A stretch of 64,000 bases of DNA from the NCBI GenBank assembly GCA_028751075.1, contig JAQZDA010000006.1, positions 39,784 to 103,783 on the forward strand, in the 5' to 3' direction. The translations under genes and the position numbers were made by a program. The notes below the pieces were generated by a model. The model worked only from the letters and a program-made list of their open reading frames with translations, was not told the origin of the DNA and did not search any database. Positions within the stretch are counted from its first letter, which is position 1, and each line of letters opens with the position of its first letter. Positions 24,688 to 32,843 of the stretch are shown here, piece after piece. This DNA is from Euryarchaeota archaeon Ods02 (GTDB lineage Archaea; Halobacteriota; Halobacteria; Halobacteriales; Halorutilaceae).

Positions 24688-26241
24688 TCAAAGGCTCACC
24701 GTCTCCGACACCCATCCCGTAGCTCCGTCCGGGGAAGAGCTCGACCGCTCCTGCTCCTGTAGCTCACCGTTCCCGTCTATCATCCGGACCACGACCTCGT
24801 ACTCCCGGTCCTCGCTGGCGCTCCACTCGTATACCCACTGACGCAGCATGTCTCTTGGGTAGTCAGCGTCTTCGTCGAGGGGTTCGCTCAACGTGGCTTC
24901 TTCCCAGCTCTCTCCACCGTCCGTAGATACCTCCACGGCGTCGACTCCGGCGAGACCCGCGTAGGCGTGGCCGCCGACACGTATCACGCTTTCGTCTTCG
25001 TCGGTCTCACGCATCCAGAGCTTGGCGACTCGGTTGACGCGTCCTGTTCCGTCCCATCCACGTCGCTCCCAGTAGCCGTCCTCGTCCTCTGCCACGACCT
25101 CTATCTCATGAACCCATTTCACGTTTACTTCTCCCCAGTGTCCAGGCAGCAGGATACGGACGGGGTGTCCGTGCGCCCGAGGTAGCTCCTCTCCGTTCAT
25201 GCCGTAGGCGAGGAACCCATCCCGCAGCACCTCGAGGGGGACAGTGTTGAAGAAACCGTCGTGTCCGTGCATGACGACGTGGTCGCCGTCCGGTGAAGCC
25301 TCGTCTACGAGGGGTGCCATGGGTACACCTGTCCAGACGGCGTTGTCCATCTGGTCTCCGTTGAGGTCGTCCCCCACGCATCTGAGGACGATGAACCTGT
25401 GCTCGGCCTCCATCGACGTAAGGTCGTCGTACGTGAGATCTACCTCGTCTTCCACGAGACCGGTGAACTTCAGAGACCAGTCTCCTTTGTCGACGTCTGG
25501 TGGTACGGTGTTGATGTCTATGGTGTAGAACTCACCGTACTCGCTCACTAACGGGGGTAGGTCGTCGATTTCGAGGGACTTCTCTTCGGATTCCGCGAGC
25601 AGTCTCTGGACCTCCGCTGGCGGTGAGTCCGCAGCTCCGAGGTACTCGCGTTCCTCATCCGGGGTGAAGTAGCTACCGAGGAAGTAGGACGCACCTGCGA
25701 CTCCTACCGTTCCAGCTGAAGCCTGTAGCGCCCTTCTCCTGTCCTGATCCGGCTTCCTCTGGGGCTCCATCTCCCCTCGGTCACCTCTCTCGTACCTGTA
25801 GTCGAAAGCTCCGACCACTGCTCCGGCGAAGAGAGCGGACACCGTGGCTGGTAAGACGACGCCGGTGACCGTCGTCGCGAACACGAGCGTGAGCGCGAAA
25901 GCGAGGACGCCTGATACGTAGCTGACTCCGGTGTACCTGCCGAAAAGGATGCTCGCGAACGAGAACGTACCGACGAACGCGATCCAGAGCAGGAGCCCGC
26001 CAAGTAACGCGAAACCCTGTCCGAAGGTACCGAGGTTCTCTAGGACGAGGGTGACGAGTATCCCAGGTGTGTACTGGACGAGGAGGTCGAAGGCGACGGT
26101 GCCGACGAACGCCTCCGTGTTTCCTGCGGCGGCGAAGGAACCCGCTACAGCGGCTACACCCGCAAGGAACGCGACGAAACCCTGGTAGGTGAAGCCCTCG
26201 TAGACGCGGTCGTCCAGTAGCTCGACCGGATCACCTTTCAT
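24688..26241 (-). CDS. Membrane-anchored sulfite oxidase-fold molybdopterin enzyme
   Basis: 517 residues. Four or five membrane helices fill residues 18-150, followed by a further hydrophobic stretch (RRALQASAGTVGVAGASYFL) that resembles a retained Tat-like anchor. The molybdopterin domain covers about 230-400; the Mo-ligating cysteine is Cys288 in IVLRCVGDDLNGDQMD, with GVPMAPLVDEA and RAHGHPVRILLPGHWGEVNV near the cofactor. A Mo-co dimerization domain closes the protein. Such enzymes oxidise sulfite or reduce S/N-oxides; which is undecided. It is directly downstream of the Met/Asp-rich PGF-CTERM gene, stop and start adjoining, so the two are one transcript. Confidence 0.85.
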   Translation of the reverse strand: MKGDPVELLDDRVYEGFTYQGFVAFLAGVAAVAGSFAAAGNTEAFVGTVAFDLLVQYTPGILVTLVLENLGTFGQGFALLGGLLLWIAFVGTFSFASILFGRYTGVSYVSGVLAFALTLVFATTVTGVVLPATVSALFAGAVVGAFDYRYERGDRGEMEPQRKPDQDRRRALQASAGTVGVAGASYFLGSYFTPDEEREYLGAADSPPAEVQRLLAESEEKSLEIDDLPPLVSEYGEFYTIDINTVPPDVDKGDWSLKFTGLVEDEVDLTYDDLTSMEAEHRFIVLRCVGDDLNGDQMDNAVWTGVPMAPLVDEASPDGDHVVMHGHDGFFNTVPLEVLRDGFLAYGMNGEELPRAHGHPVRILLPGHWGEVNVKWVHEIEVVAEDEDGYWERRGWDGTGRVNRVAKLWMRETDEDESVIRVGGHAYAGLAGVDAVEVSTDGGESWEEATLSEPLDEDADYPRDMLRQWVYEWSASEDREYEVVVRMIDGNGELQEQERSSSSPDGATGWVSETVSL

Positions 26242-26649
26242 CTATCTCTGTTTCTTCTTCCGGACGGATACACCTATGGCTGCTATCAATACAGATAGTC
26301 CAGCGAGGACAGCGGTGAACCCGGGCAGGCCTTCGCCTTCCATACCGTCCTCTGTATCGTCCTCCATATCTTCTTCCTCGTTCATCATGTCTTCGTCTCC
26401 TTCCATCCCGTCGTCCATCATGTCGTCGTCATCCTGCATGCTGTCGTCTCCCTCCATGCCGTCTCCTTCCATCCCGTCGTCCATCATGTCGTCGTCAGAT
26501 TCGTTTCCATCTATCTCTTCGTCACCCATCCCGTCGTCCATACCGTCCATGCCGTCCTCGGAATCATCCATCTGCGCACCCGCGATGGCGGCTGCGCCGA
26601 CGACCATCAACGCGACCATCAGTACCGTGAACGTCCTTGCACCTTTCAT
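26242..26649 (-). CDS. Met/Asp-rich PGF-CTERM surface protein
   Basis: 135 residues: a signal peptide (about 1-25, ending AGA), then some 75 residues composed almost only of Asp, Glu, Met and Gly in repeats such as DDDMMDDGMEGDGMEGDDSM, and the PGF-CTERM signal LPGFTAVLAGLSVLIAAIGV plus basic tail. The Met/acid pattern would suit binding of soft metals such as copper, or calcium; this is inference. It ends one base before the start of the molybdopterin enzyme and could serve it at the cell surface. Confidence 0.85.
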   Translation of the reverse strand: MKGARTFTVLMVALMVVGAAAIAGAQMDDSEDGMDGMDDGMGDEEIDGNESDDDMMDDGMEGDGMEGDDSMQDDDDMMDDGMEGDEDMMNEEEDMEDDTEDGMEGEGLPGFTAVLAGLSVLIAAIGVSVRKKKQR

Positions 26650-26841
26650 CGCGACCGGAGAGACGGAGGTAGAGCAGTTAATGGTTTTTCGGGTTTCCCA
26701 CCGACTCTATACCATCTCCCACCCAATTAAGGCCAGAGTTCCCAGCAGCTGCACTCATGTTAACCATCCACTGGATCGCAGAAGGTATGCGTTTTGCCGA
26801 GGTAGCAGGCTGCCCCCGTAGCCATCAGACTCCACGCCGAC

Positions 26842-27900
26842 CTAAAGCGGTCGTTCTCCCTCGATGACCTCGGTCGCCTCCTCCGCGAGCAGTGGGACGC
26901 CTTCCTCCATCATCGCGTAGAAGCTGCTGTCGCTGTGTCCCATGAGGTATCGGGCGTAGAACATCTCCCCCAGCGCCGCCATCTTGTAGACGGCGAGCAC
27001 GCGGTAGAAACGGAGGTCGTCCACGGGGAAACCAGTGGCCTGCTCGTACCTGTCGACGAGCTCCCGTCGAGTGGGGTAGCCGTCCTTCTTCACAAAGTTC
27101 GGCAGGAACGTCTGACCTAGCTTGTGCGTGGGGTCCTTCTCCATAGGCCAGAAGAACAGGGTCCACCCGAGGTCGCAGAGCGGGTCGCCGAGCGTGCTCA
27201 TCTCCCAGTCCAGCACACCGGTTATCTCCGGCGGCGCCCCCGGCGCGAACACCACGTTGTCGAGCTTGTAGTCACCGTGCACCAGTGTCTGAGGGTGCTC
27301 TTCGGGGGCGTTCTCCTCGAGCCAGTCACCGACCTCCCGTAGCCTGGGGACTTCTCTTTCGCTGGTGGTCTCGTCGAAAGCCCACTCTATCTGCTCCGTC
27401 CATCTCTCGACCTGACGCTGGCTGAAGCCCTCCGGCCGACCGAACTCCTCCAGTCCGACCTCCCGGTGGTCGACGTTGTGGATGGCTGCGAGACCGTCCA
27501 CCAGCTCCTCCCCGACTCTCCGGCGGCTGTCGGGGTCGGCGAACCGTTCGGGTTCGCTGAACCTGAGTACGTCGCCTTCCACTTTCTCCATGACGTAGAA
27601 GTCGCAGCCGAGTACGTCGTGGTCGCTGCAGGATGCGACGGTATGGGGTACGGGTACCCCGGTGTCCTGGAGGGCGTCGATGGCTGTGTACTCCCTGAGG
27701 ACGTCGTGTGCGGTGTCGGCGGTCGCGCCAGGTGGAGGGCGACGGATGACGAGCTCCCGGTCTCCCCACTGGACGAACAACGTCTCGTTGCTGAAGCCCT
27801 GGTCGTGTCGTTCGACCTCGAACTCGTCCGCCTCCCCTGCCTCGAGTTCCAGAAACTGACGTAGTCTGTCGCGGTCGACGAGCTCGTCCACATCTGGCAT
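26842..27900 (-). CDS. Phosphotransferase (APH/ACAD10-11-type acyl-CoA kinase)
   Basis: 352 residues of the aminoglycoside-phosphotransferase fold. The catalytic loop is LVHGDYKLDNVVF and the metal-binding segment GVLDWEMSTLGDPLCDLGW; the wording is that of the kinase half of mammalian ACAD10/ACAD11 and of LvaA, which phosphorylate the 4-hydroxy group of 4-hydroxyacyl-CoAs. It is divergent from an ACAD10/11-like dehydrogenase, with TATA-like GTTAAAC boxes on both sides of the 115-base gap. Substrate assignment is inferred from this pairing. Confidence 0.85.
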   Translation of the reverse strand: MPDVDELVDRDRLRQFLELEAGEADEFEVERHDQGFSNETLFVQWGDRELVIRRPPPGATADTAHDVLREYTAIDALQDTGVPVPHTVASCSDHDVLGCDFYVMEKVEGDVLRFSEPERFADPDSRRRVGEELVDGLAAIHNVDHREVGLEEFGRPEGFSQRQVERWTEQIEWAFDETTSEREVPRLREVGDWLEENAPEEHPQTLVHGDYKLDNVVFAPGAPPEITGVLDWEMSTLGDPLCDLGWTLFFWPMEKDPTHKLGQTFLPNFVKKDGYPTRRELVDRYEQATGFPVDDLRFYRVLAVYKMAALGEMFYARYLMGHSDSSFYAMMEEGVPLLAEEATEVIEGERPL

Positions 27901-28015
27901 ACACCGGTGTATTCGACGTCGGCGTTAAACTCTTCCCCCGTCTTGACCCGGTGGAGGCCGTAAACCGTCTGCGACCGGCGAACGAGTTAAACCCCGCGCG
28001 GCTTCAGTCAGAGGT

Positions 28016-29257
28016 ATGCAGCAGCTGCAGTACCACGACAGCGAAACCGCGAGAGAGCTCGCCGAACGCACGCGTGAGTTCGTCGAAGAGGAGGCGATAC
28101 CCCGGGAGAAGGAGCTGCTGAGGAATCGGGAGCTTCTTGAGGACCACGAGAGGTTAGACGAGGAGATAGAGGAGCTTCGAAAGATAGCTAGGGAGTACGA
28201 GGTCTACGCCCCGCAGATACCGGAGGAGTACGGTGGAGGAGGCATGGAGTTCCGTGACGCCCTCCCTGCTTTCGAGGAAGCCGGCCGATGCCTCGTCGCA
28301 CCATCGGGGATGCGGATCAGCGCCCCCGACGAAGGCAACATGCATCTTCTGGAGCTCGTTGGTACGGAGGAGCAGAAGGAACGCTGGCTGGAACCCCTCG
28401 TAGAGGGGGAGATCCGGAGCGCGTTCTCTATGACGGAGCCCATGGACGGCGCAGGCAGCGACCCCAAGATGATACGGACCACCGCGACGCGGGACGGCGA
28501 CGAGTACGTCATCGACGGCCACAAGTGGTGGACGACTCAGGGCGTGGAAGCCGACCTCCTGCTGGTGATGGCGCGAACCGACATGGACAGCCACCCCTAT
28601 CAGGCGTGCTCGATATTCGCGGTGCCCGCCGACACCGACGGAGTCGACGTCGTCCGCGACGTACCCCACATGGGTGACAGCGGGAAAAGCCACGCGGAGA
28701 TCCGTTTCGACGGCGTACGCGTGACGGAGGAGAACCTATTGGGTACGGAGAACGCGGGGTTCATGATTGCGCAGCAGCGGCTGGGGCCTGCGAGGCTGAC
28801 GCACTGCATGCGGTTCGCGGGTATGGCGGAGCGCGCAATCGAGATAGCGGTGGCGTACGCCAGCGAACGCGAGAGCTTCGGCGGCCCTCTCGCGGAGAAG
28901 CAGTCTCTGCGTTTCAGCCTCGTCGACCACGCCACCCGCCTGCACGCCGTACGCACCATGGTCCGGCACGCCGCCGACGAGATAGAGCAGGAGAAACGCG
29001 CCCGGGTCCCCGTCGCCATGTGCAAGACCTTCGCCGCGAACGCGGTGCAGGACGCCGTCGACGCCGCCGTGCAGGTCTGCGGAGGCAACGGCATCGGCAA
29101 GGACCTACCGCTCGCGGACTTCTACGAGAACGTAAGGGCGTTCCGCATCGTCGACGGAGCAGACGAGGTGCACAAGCGCTCCATAGCGAAGCGACTGTTC
29201 GACGAGGACGAGGTACGGGAGGAGGAGCTGGAGAACCTCACGAGGTACGGCGTCTGA
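28016..29257 (+). CDS. Acyl-CoA dehydrogenase, ACAD10/ACAD11-like
   Basis: 413-residue FAD flavoprotein with all three ACAD domains. Key blocks are SAFSMTEPMDGAGSDP and HKWWTTQGVEADLLLV around the flavin, LGPARLTHCMRFAGMAERAI, QVCGGNGIGKDLPLADFYEN, and the VDGADEVHKRSIAKRL end. The LGPARLTHCMR wording is typical of the ACAD10/11 and LvaC group, which act on phosphorylated 4-hydroxyacyl-CoA. TTAAAC at about 27980 gives a TATA box some 32 bases before the ATG. Nearby partners are the divergent kinase and two SDR reductases. Confidence 0.93.
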   Translation: MQQLQYHDSETARELAERTREFVEEEAIPREKELLRNRELLEDHERLDEEIEELRKIAREYEVYAPQIPEEYGGGGMEFRDALPAFEEAGRCLVAPSGMRISAPDEGNMHLLELVGTEEQKERWLEPLVEGEIRSAFSMTEPMDGAGSDPKMIRTTATRDGDEYVIDGHKWWTTQGVEADLLLVMARTDMDSHPYQACSIFAVPADTDGVDVVRDVPHMGDSGKSHAEIRFDGVRVTEENLLGTENAGFMIAQQRLGPARLTHCMRFAGMAERAIEIAVAYASERESFGGPLAEKQSLRFSLVDHATRLHAVRTMVRHAADEIEQEKRARVPVAMCKTFAANAVQDAVDAAVQVCGGNGIGKDLPLADFYENVRAFRIVDGADEVHKRSIAKRLFDEDEVREEELENLTRYGV

Positions 29258-29285
29258 ACACCCGGTCGAGCGTCGACGCCACCGT

Positions 29286-30134
29286 CTACATGCTCTTTTC
29301 GTAGAACCAGTCACGGACTTCGGACGGCACGTACCGGCTCATCGACAATGCGCGGTGTGAGGCGGCGGGACTGTATCGTGGCCTGGGGTCGGACGAGGAT
29401 GCTGCACGGTAGACGACGTCGGCGACCTCGCCGGGCTTCACCGACATACCGTCGAACAGCTTCTCCCTCACTGAGCCCTGTCCTCCGGAGATGCCGCGGC
29501 CGTACTCCTCGAGCGCGTCGTAGAGGTCGTCGTACGCTCCGTCGCTGTCGCTCCTGCGGTCGATGTCGTCCGCGGACTTGTCGCCGAAAGGCGTCTCCAC
29601 GGGACCGGGTTCGACGAGGACGACGTCGACGTCGAACCCCTGTAGTTCGGCGCGGGCGGCGTCGCTGATGGCTTCGAGCGCGTGCTTCGACGCGCAGTAA
29701 GCGCCCATGCCCGGTGTCGACACCCGTCCGCTGACGCTGGACATGTTGACGACTGTGCCGCTGCCCTGCTCGCGCATCCCGGGGAGAACGCGCCGCATCA
29801 GACGCTGCGGGCCATAGAGGTTGACCTGCATCTGACGGTGGAGGTCGTCGGCGGACAGGTCCTCCACCGCTCCCATGACGCCGAGACCTGCGTTGTTGAC
29901 GAGGCAGTCGACGGCGCCATGCATCTCCTCGACTGTCGATACCGCGTCCTCGACGTCTTCGTCCACGGTGACGTCGAGCTCCAGGGTCTCCATCCCCTGG
30001 TCGTTGAGGTCGTCGATGTCACCGGTGTCACGCGCAGTTGCGTACACCCGCCAGCCTTCACCGTGGAACCGTTCCGCGGTCGCCCTTCCGATACCGGACG
30101 AACAACCGGTTATCAGTACGCAGTCTTCTGTCAT
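29286..30134 (-). CDS. Short-chain dehydrogenase/reductase (copy 1)
   Basis: 282-residue classical SDR. The cofactor motif is TGCSSGIGRATAERF, followed by the NNAG motif and the catalytic Ser with YCASKHALEAISDAARAELQ supplying Tyr and Lys. Both this protein and its neighbour (30234-31082) share the layout and most residues, including VEPGPVETPFGDKSADDIDR here, so they are a tandem duplication. Convergent with the ACAD gene. Position suggests reduction of a keto-acyl substrate to the hydroxy form, the step done by LvaD in levulinate catabolism; inference. Confidence 0.9.
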   Translation of the reverse strand: MTEDCVLITGCSSGIGRATAERFHGEGWRVYATARDTGDIDDLNDQGMETLELDVTVDEDVEDAVSTVEEMHGAVDCLVNNAGLGVMGAVEDLSADDLHRQMQVNLYGPQRLMRRVLPGMREQGSGTVVNMSSVSGRVSTPGMGAYCASKHALEAISDAARAELQGFDVDVVLVEPGPVETPFGDKSADDIDRRSDSDGAYDDLYDALEEYGRGISGGQGSVREKLFDGMSVKPGEVADVVYRAASSSDPRPRYSPAASHRALSMSRYVPSEVRDWFYEKSM

Positions 30135-30233
30135 ATCGAGGTTGATGTGGATTCACTGCTTAAAGCTACGGCCGGTAGAACACGGGGTATCTAGATGCAG
30201 GTCGAGCGAACCAGGACGTCTCCGTAGAGCGAG

Positions 30234-31082
30234 CTACATCGAACGCTGGAACACCCAGTCGCGGGCACCTGAAGGCAGGTACCTCCCCATCGCCATCATC
30301 CTGTGAGGCACGGAGACCTTGTAACGTGCCTTCGGACTCGAGGACTCCGCGGCGTCGACGATGCAGTCCGCCACCCGCTCCGGCTCCACCGTTATCTTAC
30401 CCATGACGTTCCGCATCACACCGTCTCCGCCTTCCTCGCTTATGCTCTCGTTGAACTCGCCGACGCTCTCGTACAGCTCCCTGTAGGGACTGTCCTCGTG
30501 CTTCCTCTCTTCTATCCGCTCCCGAGCTTTATCCTCGAACGACGTCTTAACCGGCCCGGGTTCCACTAAGACGACGTCGACGCCGAAACCCTTCACCTCG
30601 GCGCGGGCGGCGTCACTCAATGCTTCGAGCGCGTGCTTCGACGCACAGTACCCGCCGATACCTGGCTGCGAGAGCCGGCCGCCGACGCTGGATACGTTGA
30701 CGATGGTTCCGCTCTCCTGCTCACGCATATGAGGTAGCGCCTTCCTCATCAGCCTCTGGGGGCCGTAGACGTTGACGTCGAACTGACGATGTAGGTCGTC
30801 GACCGTCAGGTCCTCGACGACGGCGGTCTCACCGTAACCTGCGTTGTTCACGAGGCAGTCGACGCCGCCGTCGTCCACCATCGCCTCCACCGCGTCCTCG
30901 ACGTCCCCGTCCACGGTGACGTCGAGCTCCAGGGTCTCCATACCCTGGCTGGCGAGGTCCTCGATGTCGGTGGTGTCCCGCGCCGTCGCATATACGTTCC
31001 AGTCGTTCTCGTGGAATCGTTCAGCGGTCGCCCTGCCGATACCCGACGAACACCCGGTTATCAGCACGTTATCTCTTCCCAT
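30234..31082 (-). CDS. Short-chain dehydrogenase/reductase (copy 2)
   Basis: 282 residues, equal in length to copy 1 and clearly its paralogue. It has TGCSSGIGRATAERFHENDW, NNAGYGETAVVED, IVNVSSVGGRLSQPGIGGYC and the YxxxK in YCASKHALEALSDAARAE. Differences cluster in the C-terminal substrate region (VKTSFEDKARERIEERKHED against VETPFGDKSADDIDRRSDSD), so the two copies may take different substrates. About 100 bases separate it from copy 1; this gap may hold a separate promoter. Confidence 0.9.
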   Translation of the reverse strand: MGRDNVLITGCSSGIGRATAERFHENDWNVYATARDTTDIEDLASQGMETLELDVTVDGDVEDAVEAMVDDGGVDCLVNNAGYGETAVVEDLTVDDLHRQFDVNVYGPQRLMRKALPHMREQESGTIVNVSSVGGRLSQPGIGGYCASKHALEALSDAARAEVKGFGVDVVLVEPGPVKTSFEDKARERIEERKHEDSPYRELYESVGEFNESISEEGGDGVMRNVMGKITVEPERVADCIVDAAESSSPKARYKVSVPHRMMAMGRYLPSGARDWVFQRSM

Positions 31083-31227
31083 GGTCGATGGATGACTTCC
31101 CGTGTAATAGTTCCTGCGCAGGCTCTAGCTCCATCTACATATCCAAGCGAAGAACCAACGTACGTCCAGACGAGCTCCTGTGGATCTCCCCTAGAGTTAC
31201 GTGGCTACCGTCCGAAATCACTCCGAA

Positions 31228-32100
31228 ATGAACTCCATCAGGGTGCTCCATACCGAGCCGGAGGCGGAGCCACCGTCCGCAACCGCCGAAGCCGAGGATG
31301 TCGAGGTCGAGACCGCTGGGTCTCTGGAGGAAGCCGAGGACCTGCTTCGGGATGAGGTGTTCGACGTCGTAGTCACCGAGCTAGACGTCGGAGACGGAAC
31401 AGGCTTCGACCTCGTCCGAAAGGTCAGGGAGCTACAGCCGGACACGGGTTGCATACTCTACACCGACGCCGACCTCGCAGATGTCACCACCGACGACGGA
31501 AACGTCGTCACCGAGTTCGTACCCAGAGACAGCCCCGATTCAGAGGAGAGGCTCCAGCGAGTCCTCCGGACGACGGCGGAGAACCGCAGCCAGACCGCCT
31601 ACCCCGTCGCCGACGACGACAGCAGACTCGATGTCGTGGACGCGGTCGACGGTGACTCCGCCGATCTACAGCGGGAGCTAGAGCGCGTCGTCGACCTCGC
31701 TAGCCGGCACTTCGACGCAGACGTCGCCACGGTCTCCGTGATAGGTGAAAGAGAGCAACGGTTGCTCGCCTCCGAAGGTTTGGACGTGGATTCGACGCCG
31801 CGTCAGGAAGCCGTATGCAACTACACCCTGTTGGAGGACGACGTCACAGTCGTCGAGGACATCCAAACGCATCCATGGTGCGACGGCATGGAAGCTATAC
31901 ACGACCTCGGACTCAGGTTCTACGCCGGCTGCCCCGTAAAACCCGATGGAGACACCGCGACGGGCACGTTCTGCATCTACAGCGAAGACCCCTGTGAAGG
32001 TTTCACCGGTGAAGACGAACGCTACCTCAGGTTGCTCGCCGAAGACGCAGCCTCCAAGATATCTTCCTACGGGCTGGGCGGAAGCGAGGGATCGAGTTGA
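31228..32100 (+). CDS. Pseudo-receiver plus GAF domain signalling protein
   Basis: About 290 residues. Residues 1-115 follow the receiver fold (SIRVLHTEPEAEPPSATAEA ... FDVVVTELDVGDGTGFDLVR ... GCILYTDADLADV), but the acidic pocket is lost and the phospho-acceptor Asp position is Glu (VVVTELDV), so it cannot be phosphorylated in the usual way. Residues 150-290 form a GAF domain (RQEAVCNYTLLEDDVTVVED, FYAGCPVKPDGDTATGTFCI). There is no kinase or DNA-binding domain. Start ATG 31228 is chosen over GTG 31201. The next gene overlaps it (TTGA), forming a two-gene unit. Confidence 0.85.
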   Translation: MNSIRVLHTEPEAEPPSATAEAEDVEVETAGSLEEAEDLLRDEVFDVVVTELDVGDGTGFDLVRKVRELQPDTGCILYTDADLADVTTDDGNVVTEFVPRDSPDSEERLQRVLRTTAENRSQTAYPVADDDSRLDVVDAVDGDSADLQRELERVVDLASRHFDADVATVSVIGEREQRLLASEGLDVDSTPRQEAVCNYTLLEDDVTVVEDIQTHPWCDGMEAIHDLGLRFYAGCPVKPDGDTATGTFCIYSEDPCEGFTGEDERYLRLLAEDAASKISSYGLGGSEGSS

Positions 32101-32789
32101 GCCGAGCTTTCGAGTACACGTTCGGCTTCCCCCCGAACCTCTCGATAGCAGGGGTGCCCGCCGGCACCAACGTCCTCGTCGCAGGACCCAGCGACGCGTG
32201 TGCGCTCGACCTCGCGCTCGCTTTGACCGCGCCCGAGGAGACGTCGGACGAGAGCGCGTTGTTCGTCTCCAGCGACGAACCCGGTGAAGACCTCCTGAAG
32301 CGGTTCGACGGTATCGACGTCGAAGCGGATCTCGCTCGTGTCGGAGTAGTCGACTGCTCCGCGGAATCGACGTCCAACCGGTTCGTCGGACGGCACGGCG
32401 CCATCGAAGGCCCCGGCGACCTCCGTAAGATAGCGGTGGAGATGTCGACTTTGTACGAGACCCTCGTGGAACGCGGACCCGCGGGCGTCCGGATGGGGTT
32501 GTTCTCCGTCAGCGGGCTGCTCGAACACTCGGAACACCGGGAGGTCACGCGGTTCGTCCACACGTTCACCGGCCGCGTCCTCGCCACCGAGGACCTCGGA
32601 GTCGTCTACGTCGACACTGAACGAAGCTCCGACAGCGTCGTGGACGGACTGTCGCATTTCTGCGACCTGAGGGTCGACGTCCGCGTCACCGACGGTGTTC
32701 CATTGGTGAGGGTGACGGACACCGATGGACTCCGCCAGGACTGGACCTCCCTCGACCTAGGGCTGAAGGAAGGAAGGGAGACGGCCTGA
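32097..32789 (+). CDS. HTR-like RecA-fold protein without Walker A
   Basis: 230 residues beginning at TTG overlapped with the stop of the pseudo-receiver gene. It has the KaiC/RecA-like alternation of strands and helices: IAGVPAGTNVLVAGPSDACA where a P-loop would be (no GKT), SALFVSSDEPGEDLLKRFDG and RMGLFSVSGLLEHSEHREVT, then VVYVDTERSSDSVVDGLSHF. It matches the haloarchaeal 'HTR-like' group (DUF7504-like, from memory), often encoded beside GAF/PAS sensor proteins. Probably a signalling partner of the upstream GAF protein; mechanism unknown. Confidence 0.75.
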   Translation: MSRAFEYTFGFPPNLSIAGVPAGTNVLVAGPSDACALDLALALTAPEETSDESALFVSSDEPGEDLLKRFDGIDVEADLARVGVVDCSAESTSNRFVGRHGAIEGPGDLRKIAVEMSTLYETLVERGPAGVRMGLFSVSGLLEHSEHREVTRFVHTFTGRVLATEDLGVVYVDTERSSDSVVDGLSHFCDLRVDVRVTDGVPLVRVTDTDGLRQDWTSLDLGLKEGRETA

Positions 32790-32843
32790 AAGAACGGTAT
32801 AAGACGGCGTTCGTTCAGACGACCGCCACAACGCGCTGCTGCT

